In this document: positions 39,049-48,086 of the stretch, piece by piece
How the letters are laid out: the number at the start of each line of letters is the position of its first letter
Numbering within the stretch: the stretch's first letter is position 1
Assembly: GCA_039818345.1 (NCBI GenBank)
Contig: JBCBUC010000016.1
Coordinates: 18,259-82,258, forward strand
Length of the DNA stretch: 64,000 bases
Source: Parvularcula sp039818345
GTDB lineage: Bacteria; Pseudomonadota; Alphaproteobacteria; Caulobacterales; Parvularculaceae
Direction: 5' to 3'
The notes under the pieces: model-generated
Told to the model about the DNA's origin: nothing
Databases searched by the model: none
Seen by the model: the letters and a program-made list of their open reading frames with translations, nothing else
Position numbers and translations under genes: made by a program

Positions 39049-39674
39049 TTCGGGTAGTGACCGGAAGCGATCGCTTTCAAAAGTCGAAGAGCCTCAGGCG
39101 ATCCCCAATCGGCAGCGCCGGACAACCGGGCGACCTCACGGCCGCGACCGTCATAAAGGATCGTCAGCGGCAATTGGAGATCCCGACCATACGCACCCAT
39201 CAACGCCAGCGATGGGTCTTGCACCAAGGTCAGCTTGTCCGCCCCAATCTTGGTCAGCATCGCCTGCTGCTTTAATCCATCACCAGGCTCCATCGCCACG
39301 GCGAGGACCTTCACCCGTCCCCCAAGCTCTTGCTCCATCTTTTGAAGAGCGGGCAGCTCTTCAAGACACGGTGCGCACCAGGTCGCCCATAAATTGACCA
39401 CCAGCGGGACGCCTTGTGCATAGTCCCCGAGGCGCACGGCATCACCGTCGTGCTGCAGGCGAACGGCTGGCATTTTGGGCGCGGGGTAGATGCGTTCGAG
39501 CGTCGCCATCTCGCCAACAGCATAGACCGGCGCGGTCGCTTCCCAGGGTTTAGGCGGCGCGTAGGTGGCTGACAAAAGAGCGTAAAGCGCACCGGCCCCG
39601 CCGATCATCAGCATCAGCTTTAAGAGCCCCATCGGCTGCCTCAAACCAGCGATTTGCGCTTTGATCCAAGCCAT
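39045..39674 (-). CDS. TlpA/ResA-like membrane-anchored thioredoxin
   Basis: 209 aa. An N-terminal membrane anchor (GLLKLMLMIGGAGALYALLS, about 16-35) places the thioredoxin fold in the periplasm. The active site is LWATWCAPCLEELPALQK (about 95-112), a CxxC motif of the TlpA class. A cis-Pro is seen in LQLPLTILYDGRGR. Such proteins reduce disulfides in, for example, cytochrome c maturation or copper handling; no partner gene is adjacent. It diverges from lptM and lysA. Confidence 0.88.
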   Translation of the reverse strand: MAWIKAQIAGLRQPMGLLKLMLMIGGAGALYALLSATYAPPKPWEATAPVYAVGEMATLERIYPAPKMPAVRLQHDGDAVRLGDYAQGVPLVVNLWATWCAPCLEELPALQKMEQELGGRVKVLAVAMEPGDGLKQQAMLTKIGADKLTLVQDPSLALMGAYGRDLQLPLTILYDGRGREVARLSGAADWGSPEALRLLKAIASGHYPN

Positions 39675-39743
39675 AAGCTCTCCTATCCAAGAGCGCTATT
39701 ATGCTGTCTTGGGACGCAGCTGGCCACGTGCTAGTGCGCCGCA

Positions 39744-39866
39744 ATGATCATTCGTTTTTCAGCCCTCGTCTTTGCCCTGTTCGCCGCCGTCTCATGCGGA
39801 AAGCGCGCCCCGCTCGATGTGCCGCCTCCGCCAGAGAACAGCGCTGTTGCCAGCGCGGCTCAGTAG
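39744..39866 (+). CDS. lptM: LptM (YifL-like) small lipoprotein
   Basis: 40 aa. The lipoprotein signal MIIRFSALVFALFAAVSC is followed at once by CGKRAPLDVPPPPE, which matches the CGxKGPLxxPP signature of LptM (YifL), the small lipoprotein that helps LptD mature at the outer membrane. It stops 9 bases before lysA. Alphaproteobacteria commonly carry this gene directly before lysA, as here; E. coli has it before dapF. The recognisable part is short, but signal, motif and position agree. Confidence 0.85.
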   Translation: MIIRFSALVFALFAAVSCGKRAPLDVPPPPENSAVASAAQ

Positions 39867-39875
39867 AGAGCCAGC

Positions 39876-41123
39876 ATGCACCACTTTAGCCATCGTAACG
39901 GCCTTCTTTACGCTGAGGACATTCCCATCAGTCGGATCGCCGACGAAGTGGGCACGCCCTGCTATATCTACTCAGCAGCAACGCTGAGGCGGCATGCGCG
40001 TGTGTTCCGTGAGCCCTTTCCCGAAGGCACCGTGGTGGCTTTTTCAGTCAAAGCACTGAGCAATCTGTCGGTCTTAAAACTCTTGCGCGAGGAAGGTCTT
40101 GGCGCGGACGTGGTATCGGCGGGTGAGCTTGAGCGGGCCATCCGTGCAGGAATCGACCCCCAAAAGATCGTCTTCTCCGGCGTTGGCAAGACAAAGGGTG
40201 AGCTTGCCGCAGCTCTCGAAGCGGGCATTTTGCAATTTAATGTCGAGAGTGAAGCAGAACTCCGTATGCTGTCGCACGTGGCCCAAGAAAGAGGTCGGGA
40301 CGCGCCGGTTGCCCTTCGCATCAATCCCGATGTCGACGCCGACACCCATCCTGGTATTTCCACAGGCAAGGCCGATGATAAATTCGGGATCCCCTGGGAC
40401 CGCGCGCTCGAGACCTATCAGTTGGCCCGAAGCCTTCCGGGAATCGACCCCTCAGGGCTTGATCTTCATATTGGTTCACAGATCACATCGCTCGAGCCAT
40501 TTGAACGTGCCGCTGAACGCGCTGCTGGTCTTGTCAAGCATTTGCGGAACGAGGGTTTTGAGATCAATCGCCTCGACCTCGGCGGCGGCCTCGGTGTTCC
40601 TTATAAGGATGGTGAGATACCGCCCCTCCCCTCTGCGTATGCTGAGCGCCTGACAAGGGTCACTGCCCCTCTTGATATCCAATTGATTTTAGAGCCCGGT
40701 CGGGTGATCGCTGGGAACGCCGGCGTTCTCTTGTCGCGTGTGACGCTGACCAAGAAACAAACCACCAAACACTTCACGGTCGTCGATGCGGCGATGAACG
40801 ATTTGATCCGACCGGCACTCTATGGCGCGCAACATATGATTTTGCCGGGAACGGAGAAGACGGGCGACACTATAGCGACAACGATTGTCGGACCGGTGTG
40901 CGAGAGCACTGATCAATTTACAGCCGACGCGTCGCTTGCCAAACTTGAGGCGGGCGATCTTTTGGCCTTCGGCACAGCTGGGGCCTACGGAGCGGTGCAA
41001 GCCTCGCAGTATAACTCCCGGCCTTTGGTGCCAGAAATCCTGGTCGACGGTGATAAGTACAAGGTCATCCGCCGGCGACCAACCTATGAAGAGATGCTCG
41101 CCCTCGAATTGAACGACGACTAG
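39876..41123 (+). CDS. lysA: Diaminopimelate decarboxylase
   Basis: 415 aa PLP enzyme (alanine-racemase fold) making lysine from meso-diaminopimelate. The PLP lysine is in VVAFSVKALSNLSVLKLL near 54. HIGSQITSLEPFERA, RLDLGGGLGVPYKDGE and ILEPGRVIAGNAGVLLSRV give the phosphate-binding and active-site loops, and the catalytic Cys is in GPVCESTDQF. Ends LALELNDD. Its stop overlaps that of the convergent rmuC in the shared CTAG. It follows lptM by 9 bases. Confidence 0.96.
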   Translation: MHHFSHRNGLLYAEDIPISRIADEVGTPCYIYSAATLRRHARVFREPFPEGTVVAFSVKALSNLSVLKLLREEGLGADVVSAGELERAIRAGIDPQKIVFSGVGKTKGELAAALEAGILQFNVESEAELRMLSHVAQERGRDAPVALRINPDVDADTHPGISTGKADDKFGIPWDRALETYQLARSLPGIDPSGLDLHIGSQITSLEPFERAAERAAGLVKHLRNEGFEINRLDLGGGLGVPYKDGEIPPLPSAYAERLTRVTAPLDIQLILEPGRVIAGNAGVLLSRVTLTKKQTTKHFTVVDAAMNDLIRPALYGAQHMILPGTEKTGDTIATTIVGPVCESTDQFTADASLAKLEAGDLLAFGTAGAYGAVQASQYNSRPLVPEILVDGDKYKVIRRRPTYEEMLALELNDD

Positions 41124-43009
41124 CGCAAGTCGTCATCTCTGTCGTCACGGTACGCTGGACGCGTCTCGTCGGCGATTGGATCGCGGTTGTCATCAAGATC
41201 AAACGCAAAACGCTCGAGCCGCGCTTCAAAATCGTCTTCTGGGCGCCTCACCGATGGCTCTTGCCGATAGCGGCGACCAGCCGGTTGGGTGGTTCCGCGA
41301 GCACGTTCGAGCTCATCGGAGATGGCCTGCTCCTGTTCACGCAACTGGCGGAGCCTCCGCTCAAGCGCCGCTTCTTCACTGGTCAGCCCGCGCGAGCGTG
41401 GACGCTCTTGTGGACCTGCATAATAGGGTCCATCCGAGCCATCGTCAAAACCCTGCCCGGCCTGGTATTCATCGCCACCCGGAAGAACATTGTGCAGAAG
41501 ATTAAGGGTACCCATGAGTGTCGAAGGCGAGGTCAGCCAGACACGTGCGCGGTGGCTATCGCGAACAAGATCAGGGAACCGATCGTGAAGAATGGTATAG
41601 GCCGCTTCGGACGGCATAAACAGAATCGCGCTATCCGTCGTCTCTCCGGGCACAATGCATCGATCTGCGCAACTAAAAATCGCCCGCAGCACGGTGCGGC
41701 GGAACTCGTCCTCACCGGCTTTAGCCTGGGGCAGGTTCTTCCGCACCGAGTCGCGCGAAGGAAGGCGATTAAAGGTTTCGATCGGGAAGTGCCCATCAAT
41801 GGCCACTTTGCTCCGTCCACCGCGCAGATAAATCACGCAATCCGTGGCGTGACCGTTCGAAAGCTTCGCGTTAAGCTCAAAAGCCTCATCATCGAGTGTT
41901 CCGCGAACGACGTCACTCAGACGCATACTGACAGCGCTTGTATCCGCCTCTGCGCGGTCAAGAAAATTCCGTTCAAGCCTGCCGAAGTCTTCTTGGAGCG
42001 TCTCCAATTGTCCGCGCAGCTCGGAAACCGCAGCGCTGCTCAACTCGGCATCATCTTTAAAGCCGCGGACATCCTCGTGCAGAAGACGCATGTCGCTGCG
42101 TAGCGGCGCCACATCAGCCATGCGGTGATCGAACGACTGGCTGAGTTCAGCGAGACGCTCACCTTGGCGCTCGAGGCTCTGGGTAATGCGCTCGATTGAT
42201 GTCGAAATGCCCTCAAACCGCCGACGAGTCGTCGCGCCATCGTCAAACTCGCTGCCAAAGCCTGCCACCGGCCGGGCTTCCAGTTTCCGGTCCATCGAAG
42301 AAAGGAAGAGATCGAGACGGCTCGACTGTTCATCCTTCATCATACTGAGCTGTCGGCGCACGTCGCTGCGCAATTCATCGATGCGCAAGGACTGACGATT
42401 TTCCGCCGCTGAGATGTAGTCGCGAATAAATGGCGCCACATAGGGCACATCATCGTCGGAGGCGCTCGCGAAACCCGCTTCTTGTTGCGCAAAGCTCTCG
42501 GTCGGAACCCAACCGCTCTCGCTTGGCGGCAAATTGCGTTCAAGCGTCGAGCCCGCAACGCTCCCATAGTCGTAGTCCGTTGACGCCTGGGTCACCTGTT
42601 CCTTGGGCAATTCCGGTTCGTCGGCATGATGCGTGGCGACCAAGGTTTCCCGGCTGCCTTCAGCCGCGCGAAGCGGCACGACATTGGCGGGCTCTTCCGG
42701 CTCTGGGTCGTCGGCTTCATCAAAATCAGCGCCATTGGCTGATAGCAAAGGCCCAGGCTCTCGCGTGATCGTCGTTGTGTCCTGATCATCCTCGGCGCGC
42801 GCGATCCGGATCGACGCGAACTCGTCTTTCATGTCGACCGAGTCGTCATGCCGGTTTGTGTATTCATCATCGTCATCGAAAAGATCGCGCCCCCGATTAT
42901 AATCATCAGGGTCGCGGTTGCTGCGACCGTAAAGCACAGCCAGCGCCGCGATGACCAAAAGAATAGCCGCCGCAATGATCAGCCAAATTGTCAGGTCACT
43001 GTTATCCAT
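41120..43009 (-). CDS. rmuC: RmuC-family DNA-recombination protein, divergent
   Basis: About 629 aa from ATG 43009. A membrane anchor at 4-27 (LTIWLIIAAAILLVIAALAV) is followed by a very acidic stretch (DLFDDDDEYTNRHDD). A coiled coil (about 210-390) leads to the RmuC domain: CVIYLRGGRSKVAIDGHFPI (about 403-422), then AILFMPSEAAYTILHDRFPD and VWLTSPSTLMGTLNLLHNVL. RmuC is a predicted nuclease-fold protein that limits DNA inversion. The usual IDxKFP is IDGHFP here, so the conserved Lys is His. The start is unsure; an in-frame ATG at 43105 would add 32 codons. About 317 bases separate 43009 from def; apart from the possible extension, I see no gene there. Confidence 0.8.
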   Translation of the reverse strand: MDNSDLTIWLIIAAAILLVIAALAVLYGRSNRDPDDYNRGRDLFDDDDEYTNRHDDSVDMKDEFASIRIARAEDDQDTTTITREPGPLLSANGADFDEADDPEPEEPANVVPLRAAEGSRETLVATHHADEPELPKEQVTQASTDYDYGSVAGSTLERNLPPSESGWVPTESFAQQEAGFASASDDDVPYVAPFIRDYISAAENRQSLRIDELRSDVRRQLSMMKDEQSSRLDLFLSSMDRKLEARPVAGFGSEFDDGATTRRRFEGISTSIERITQSLERQGERLAELSQSFDHRMADVAPLRSDMRLLHEDVRGFKDDAELSSAAVSELRGQLETLQEDFGRLERNFLDRAEADTSAVSMRLSDVVRGTLDDEAFELNAKLSNGHATDCVIYLRGGRSKVAIDGHFPIETFNRLPSRDSVRKNLPQAKAGEDEFRRTVLRAIFSCADRCIVPGETTDSAILFMPSEAAYTILHDRFPDLVRDSHRARVWLTSPSTLMGTLNLLHNVLPGGDEYQAGQGFDDGSDGPYYAGPQERPRSRGLTSEEAALERRLRQLREQEQAISDELERARGTTQPAGRRYRQEPSVRRPEDDFEARLERFAFDLDDNRDPIADETRPAYRDDRDDDLR

Positions 43010-43326
43010 GAACGGGCCCGTCCTCACCAATTGCCGCTCGGCATCCGCCATCATCTCGTCGATGATGGAGTCCGCCTGCATATGAGCTGGCTTCCAAAAT
43101 CGTGCCATACTCCACCACCACATCCCACTCAGAGGAGCTGAGCAGCAAAATCTGTACCCCTGGCCAGTTGTAGCCAAAGTTTTTATGACATTAAAACAGT
43201 ACCGTGGCGAGAGACGTTCGCAACTATGCCAAACGCATAGGTTGTATCAGAGGTTTAGACTGTCCGATAATAAGTCATCGGCGCTCACGGATTGACCACT
43301 GTGCCCACTGTACTTAGTTCAAATAC

Positions 43327-43848
43327 ATGGCTGTTCGCGAGATTCTGACTGTACCTGACCCCCGTCTCCGCGAGGTGTCGAAAGAAGTGACAGACGTCAC
43401 TGACGACACCCGCGCGCTGATGGATGATATGCTTGAGACCATGTATGCCGCACCGGGAATTGGTCTGGCGGCGATCCAGGTGGGTGTCCCACTGCGGATC
43501 ATCGTGATGGATTTGGCCGGTCAGGATGACGATCCGCAGCCTCGCTATTTCGTGAATCCCAAAATTGTCGATCCAGCAGACGAGCTCGCACCCTATGAAG
43601 AGGGCTGCCTGTCCGTCCCTGAGGCATTTGAAGAGATCGATCGTCCAGCGCGCTGCACCGTTGAGTATCTCGATTATGAAGGCATGCCGCAGAAGCTCGA
43701 AGCCGATGGGCTGCTTGCCACCTGTATCCAGCACGAAATGGATCATCTGGAAGGCGTTCTTTTTATCGACCACCTTTCCCGGCTGAAGCGCGAACGGATC
43801 CTCAAACGGCTCAAGAAAGAAAAAACCGCCTCGATGGCGGCGGAGTAA
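43327..43848 (+). CDS. def: Peptide deformylase
   Basis: 173 aa metalloenzyme removing the formyl group from nascent proteins. All three motifs are present: GIGLAAIQVG (motif 1), EEGCLSVPE (motif 2, Cys ligand) and QHEMDHLEGVLFID (motif 3, HExxH). Start ATG follows an AT-rich leader. fmt starts 5 bases after the stop, and truA overlaps fmt, so the three form an operon. The C-terminal tail is Lys/Arg-rich (RLKRERILKRLKKEKT). Confidence 0.97.
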   Translation: MAVREILTVPDPRLREVSKEVTDVTDDTRALMDDMLETMYAAPGIGLAAIQVGVPLRIIVMDLAGQDDDPQPRYFVNPKIVDPADELAPYEEGCLSVPEAFEEIDRPARCTVEYLDYEGMPQKLEADGLLATCIQHEMDHLEGVLFIDHLSRLKRERILKRLKKEKTASMAAE

Positions 43849-43853
43849 AGACC

Positions 43854-44783
43854 TTGCGCGTTGTTTTTATGGGGACGCCGGACTTTGCGGTCCCGGCGCT
43901 TTCTGAACTCGTGGCGAACGGCCACGATGTCGCAGCAGTCTACACCCAGCCGCCACGGCCGCGAGGGCGAGGTCAGAAACTCAAACCCTCACCAGTCGGC
44001 GCTTTGGCCGAGGAATACGGCCTCGAGGTCAGAACCCCGCAAAGCATGAAAGCGCCTGAAGAAACCGAAAGGCTGGCAGCACTTAAGCCTGAGGCGGCCA
44101 TCGTCGTGGCCTATGGCCAGATCTTACCGCCATCCGTGCTCGATGTTCCCGCCCATGGGTGCCTTAATCTTCATGGCTCGCTCCTGCCCCGCTGGCGCGG
44201 TGCCGCCCCGATCCAGCGGGCGATCATGGCGGGTGATCGGGTGACTGGTGTGCAGGTGATGCAGATGGAAGCGGGTCTCGATACAGGACCAGTGCTGCTC
44301 TCTGAAACCGTGCCCATCGCGTCCGATGACACCTATCAGTCTTTGCACGACAAATTGGCGCCGATTGGCGCAAGCCTCCTGCCGCGCGCGCTCGCTGCCT
44401 TGAGCAGAGGCGGGCTTGAAGTCTCCCCACAGCCAGATGAAGGCGTCACTTACGCCAAAAAGATCACAGCTGAGGAAGCCAAGGTTGATTGGTCGCGACC
44501 CGCGCAAGACATCGACTGGCAAATCCGTGGGCTTTCACCCTTCCCCGGTGCTTTCACGCTACTTGACGGCCAACGGCTTAAGCTGCTGCTGAGCCGTGTT
44601 GGCGGCGCGGTTCAAGAACCCGCTGGAACGATTGTGGCAACAAGCGAAGATGCCATAAAGGTCGCCGCCGGGGATAGACACAGCGTCGAAATCCTTCGCC
44701 TACAACGGTCTGGCAAAGCATCTCAGGGTACGGCGGAATTTCTCCGCGGAACACCTTTAAAGCCGGGAACGGTTCTTCAGTGA
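43854..44783 (+). CDS. fmt: Methionyl-tRNA formyltransferase
   Basis: 309 aa. It transfers formyl from 10-formyl-THF to initiator Met-tRNA. MRVVFMGTPDFAVPALSELV and HGSLLPRWRGAAPIQRAIMA (with the catalytic Asn-His-Asp neighbourhood) and GVQVMQMEAGLDTGPVLL are diagnostic. Start is TTG at 43854, 8 bases after GGAG within the def 3' end. The C-terminal OB-like domain begins near VTYAKKITAEEAKVDW. Its last bases overlap truA by GTGA. Confidence 0.96.
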   Translation: MRVVFMGTPDFAVPALSELVANGHDVAAVYTQPPRPRGRGQKLKPSPVGALAEEYGLEVRTPQSMKAPEETERLAALKPEAAIVVAYGQILPPSVLDVPAHGCLNLHGSLLPRWRGAAPIQRAIMAGDRVTGVQVMQMEAGLDTGPVLLSETVPIASDDTYQSLHDKLAPIGASLLPRALAALSRGGLEVSPQPDEGVTYAKKITAEEAKVDWSRPAQDIDWQIRGLSPFPGAFTLLDGQRLKLLLSRVGGAVQEPAGTIVATSEDAIKVAAGDRHSVEILRLQRSGKASQGTAEFLRGTPLKPGTVLQ

Positions 44784-45544
44784 ACGGCGACGCCTGCATT
44801 CGGCATCGAATTGAGGTGGAGTTCGATGGCGCACCGTTTGCCGGATGGCAAAGGCAAGACGGCGCTTTATCTGTCCAACAAGTGTTAGAAGAGGCTGGCG
44901 AGCAGCTTTCAGGCGGCAAGACCCATTGCTATGGCGCAGGGCGCACCGATGCGGGCGTGCACGCCATCGCGATGACCGCGCATATCGATCTCGCCAAACC
45001 GATGGACAGCTGGGCAGTGATGAACGCGCTCAACGCTCTTTCGCGGCCCCACCCTGTGGCGGTGCTCCGTGCAGAGCCGGTTGATGATCGTTTTCATGCG
45101 CGATTTTCCTGCGTTGAGCGACGCTACCTTTACCGACTGATCCAACGACGAGCACCACTTGCGCTTGATGCCGGCCGACTTTGGCAAGTCTCGCACAGCC
45201 TCGACATTGGACTGATGCAAAAGGCAGCCGATCATCTTGTGGGACATCACGATTTTACGACGTTCCGATCTGTGCACTGTCAGTCAAAGAGTCCGGTCAA
45301 AAGCATCACAGAAATCACGGTCAGTGAAGACGGACCAGAGATTATAGTCCGTTTGCGGGCGCGGTCGTTTTTGCACAACCAAGTTCGCTCAATTGTCGGG
45401 ACGCTCGAGCGTGTGGGCGCAGGCCGCTGGGAACCCGGTGCGGTGAAGGAAGCGCTCGACGCTCAAGACCGCAGCCGATGCGGTCCCGTTGCGCCCGCCC
45501 ATGGGCTTTATTTTGAAAAGGCCGTCTACGAACCAGCAGGTTGA
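44780..45544 (+). CDS. truA: tRNA pseudouridine(38-40) synthase TruA
   Basis: 254 aa. The catalytic Asp is in GAGRTDAGVHAIAMTAHIDL (about 52-71). RHRIEVEFDGAPFAGWQRQD is the N-terminal strand, and FHARFSCVERRYLYRLIQRR and FLHNQVRSIVGTLERVGAGR complete the fold. Start GTG at 44780 overlaps the fmt stop. It ends inside the convergent membrane-protein gene by about 19 bases. Confidence 0.96.
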   Translation: MNGDACIRHRIEVEFDGAPFAGWQRQDGALSVQQVLEEAGEQLSGGKTHCYGAGRTDAGVHAIAMTAHIDLAKPMDSWAVMNALNALSRPHPVAVLRAEPVDDRFHARFSCVERRYLYRLIQRRAPLALDAGRLWQVSHSLDIGLMQKAADHLVGHHDFTTFRSVHCQSKSPVKSITEITVSEDGPEIIVRLRARSFLHNQVRSIVGTLERVGAGRWEPGAVKEALDAQDRSRCGPVAPAHGLYFEKAVYEPAG

Positions 45545-46152
45545 ACTGTGGGCAATATGCCGATTGCCACAAACAGCGAGCCAAGAACAAGCGTGGTGGC
45601 AACAGCGACAATGTAAATGAGGCTGAGCGCACCGATGGTGCCCATGACGGTAGTATCAAGCGTTCGTCTGATGACGCCCCATTTTAGCCAAATAGAAAAA
45701 CCAAAAATGGCCAGCACCGCGATCGGTGCCACAACACCGAGCCCGGCCACCAGCGACACACCCAAAAGGAGACCATAGGCAAGGCGGCTCAAGAAGATCG
45801 CCCAGTTAAACCCAATAATAAGAGGGCTGATCTTCCAGCCAGCCCCCCGCCGCCGGGCAAGCGACATCAGCAGCGCCAATTGCAGTCCCCAGCTTATCAC
45901 GAACACGACGGTATCGGACAGGCCATAAGCGAGGGGCGGAACACTGGCGAGACTGTATTGACCTGCTTCAATCGAGAGACGACGCGCGCCCTCCGCTGCG
46001 AGTAAGTGCGGCGGCAGGGAGAGTGGTACGGCCCAAAAACTCCGAAACACCGCATCAGTGCTCATATCAAGCCGATCGGGCCATCGCTCATCAGCCCGGC
46101 CCATCATCATCGTACCAGCTATGGCGCTCGAAATATCGCGGCCCGAAATCAT
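45526..46152 (-). CDS. Polytopic membrane protein, hypothetical
   Basis: 208 aa. The N-terminal 40 residues are soluble (MISGRDISSAIAGTMMMGRA, then DERWPDRLDMSTDAVFRSFW). About four membrane segments follow at 72-93, 110-130, 135-155 and 175-200 (LSLIYIVAVATTLVLGSLFV). Not recognised by function. It starts at the ATGA that ends the dapE remnant, so the two are translationally joined. It converges with truA. Confidence 0.7.
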   Translation of the reverse strand: MISGRDISSAIAGTMMMGRADERWPDRLDMSTDAVFRSFWAVPLSLPPHLLAAEGARRLSIEAGQYSLASVPPLAYGLSDTVVFVISWGLQLALLMSLARRRGAGWKISPLIIGFNWAIFLSRLAYGLLLGVSLVAGLGVVAPIAVLAIFGFSIWLKWGVIRRTLDTTVMGTIGALSLIYIVAVATTLVLGSLFVAIGILPTVQPAGS

Positions 46153-46646
46153 GATCCGTTCTGCCCGTAACGATGCAAGACCTCACAATAGATGAAGGTA
46201 ATGCCCTTTTCTTCAAGCCAAACGAGCATCCGCTTGGTGCTATCAATCCCGGGATCTTCGTCATCGTTGGTGATCAAGAGAGCGAGCGGCGTGCCCCGAT
46301 TGGCCCACGCCATTACCGCGACAAAAGCCGCGATCGCGCCTTTCCTATCCGACGCGCCGCGACCACGCATAAGTCCGTCCGTCTTGATGGGTTGGAAAGG
46401 GGGGCTCATCCCTGCCGCTTCATCGCTCGGCGGCACCTCGTCGGTGTGACCAGAAAAATAAAGCCTCTGTCCGCCCTCTCCCCTCATTGCGTCGAGGTTG
46501 GGGCCGTCACCGAAGGTCTCGCGATCAACCGCAAAACCTGGCTCTCCGAGCCAATCTTCGAGGAGGCCCTGCGCGCCCGCATCAATCGGCGTGATCGAAG
46601 GGCGCTCAATGGGTGTGATGGGGTCTTGGAGGAAGGCGCTATTCAT
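46149..46646 (-). pseudogene. dapE: N-terminal remnant of succinyl-diaminopimelate desuccinylase
   Basis: 165 codons matching the first 40 percent of DapE (about 380 aa normally): PSITPIDAGAQGLLEDWL, then YFSGHTDEVPPSDEAAGM with the zinc His and GRGASDRKGAIAAFVAVM with the bridging Asp. LLITNDDEDPGID follows, where the usual DEEG has become DDED, changing the catalytic Glu to Asp. Similarity ends near YCEVLHRYGQNGS, where the GEPT motif and the rest of the enzyme should follow. The downstream DNA encodes a different membrane protein, so this is a deletion, not a frameshift. It should be inactive in the lysine pathway. Confidence 0.75.
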
Positions 46647-46685
46647 TGGCTACAAGATGGTCGAAGCTGCGCCCTGCTGCAACGC

Positions 46686-48083
46686 TCAATGCGCCGCGGT
46701 GAGGCCATAAGCGTCACCCATTCGCCGTATGCGGCTGATCTTATCATCAAACAGATCCCAACGATTATGCGGCTCCAACTCCGCCCAAAGGGCTTCAACA
46801 TCTTTATAGAGAAGGGTCTCAGGCTCGTCGTCAAAAATATCGTGTTCGATCCGTTCAAGCTCAATAGGCTCGAGCGTATCAAGCTCGACAACAGCAGCCG
46901 CGTCGCGATAAACATCCGCATGCGGCGAGCGTGCTCGCTTCCCTTGGCCCGCGCGGCCAGCAAAGAGATCGAAAAAGGCGCGCTCGAACGGCGCCTGGCT
47001 CTCATAAAGGAAAGTGAAGATGGCCTGCGCGAAATCAATATCGCGCTTGGGGTCTCGGCGGGCGACTCCCAAGCGCCGATGGATAGCCTCCGAGAAGGCA
47101 TGCTCATAATAGCGGGGGAAGCGATCAAGCTCCGCTTGCAGAGTCTTGGCGTTTGACAGCGACCTCAACGCATCGGCAAGCGCACAAAGGTTCCAGTAAA
47201 TCGCCTCCGGCTGCCGACCATAGGAATAAAGTCCACCGTGGTCGAAATAAGCAGCGATCGCTCCTGGCTTGAGTGTGGGAAGGAACCGCCACGGGCCATA
47301 GTCAAAGCACTCGCCATTGATGTTCATATTATCCGTATTAAGAACACCATGTACGAAGCCAGCGGCCATAAGGCGGGCCGTCATCACCGCCATACGCCGG
47401 GCGACGGCCGCCAAGAGGCCAGGCGCGTCACCCGCTTCAACGTCGGGGTAGAAATGCGTGATGACATAATCGAGAAGCCGCGCGGTGGCGTCGCGATCGC
47501 CCATGTAATCAAGCCGCTGAAACGTCCCAAATCGAACATGGCTATGGGACAACCGGACCAGCACCGCCGATCGCGTTGGTGAGGGCTCGTCATCCCGTTC
47601 AAGATCTTCGCCGGTTTCGATAACGCTCAGTGTCCGGGAGGTTGGCACGCCAAGGGCTTCAAGCATCTCGGTTGCCAGCACCTCGCGGACGGCACCTTTC
47701 AAGGTCAGGCGACCATCCGCCGTTCGGGAAAAAGGTGTCCGGCCTGACCCTTTGGTGCCCAGGTCCATGAGCCGCTCTCTATCGTCACGGAGCTGAGCAA
47801 AGGTGAAGCCGCGGCCATCACCGATATCGGGATTATAGTTTCTGAACTGATGACCATGATACGCCAACGCTAGGGGCTCTGGCAGGTTATCAGGCAACGG
47901 CGAAAATCTTGCGAAGTGCTCGATCCACTGCTCATTTGAGAGCTGCGAAAGACCTACCTCCCTGGCGGCGGGATCATTGCGAAACCGCATGATCGTTTTC
48001 GGAAAATCCGCAGGCTTAACCGCCGCAAAGAAGCGGGGGCCGAGCGATAGGATCGGGGGTTGGGGCGCGCTTCCTTCGGACAA
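46686..48083 (-). CDS. selO: SelO (YdiU) protein AMP-transferase
   Basis: 465 aa pseudokinase-fold enzyme that transfers AMP to proteins. Family landmarks: LALAYHGHQFRNYNPDIGDG, MDLGTKGSGRTPFSRTADGR, RLSHSHVRFGTFQRLDYMGD and FVHGVLNTDNMNINGECFDY, the last carrying the metal-binding Asn and Asp. It lies 3 bases after the LpoA-like gene and 39 bases before the dapE remnant, all on one strand. A Cys in NGECFDYGPW replaces the more usual T/I of GETIDYGPC, a mild variation. Confidence 0.93.
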   Translation of the reverse strand: MSEGSAPQPPILSLGPRFFAAVKPADFPKTIMRFRNDPAAREVGLSQLSNEQWIEHFARFSPLPDNLPEPLALAYHGHQFRNYNPDIGDGRGFTFAQLRDDRERLMDLGTKGSGRTPFSRTADGRLTLKGAVREVLATEMLEALGVPTSRTLSVIETGEDLERDDEPSPTRSAVLVRLSHSHVRFGTFQRLDYMGDRDATARLLDYVITHFYPDVEAGDAPGLLAAVARRMAVMTARLMAAGFVHGVLNTDNMNINGECFDYGPWRFLPTLKPGAIAAYFDHGGLYSYGRQPEAIYWNLCALADALRSLSNAKTLQAELDRFPRYYEHAFSEAIHRRLGVARRDPKRDIDFAQAIFTFLYESQAPFERAFFDLFAGRAGQGKRARSPHADVYRDAAAVVELDTLEPIELERIEHDIFDDEPETLLYKDVEALWAELEPHNRWDLFDDKISRIRRMGDAYGLTAAH

Positions 48084-48086
48084 TCC

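Noticed and set aside
41261..42103. 280-codon plus-strand frame
   Set aside because: Antisense to the RmuC-family gene, low-complexity, no start signal.
45526..46152. Rest of dapE in another frame after the remnant
   Set aside because: The frame here encodes a coherent polytopic membrane protein; no DapE C-terminal motif is seen in any frame.
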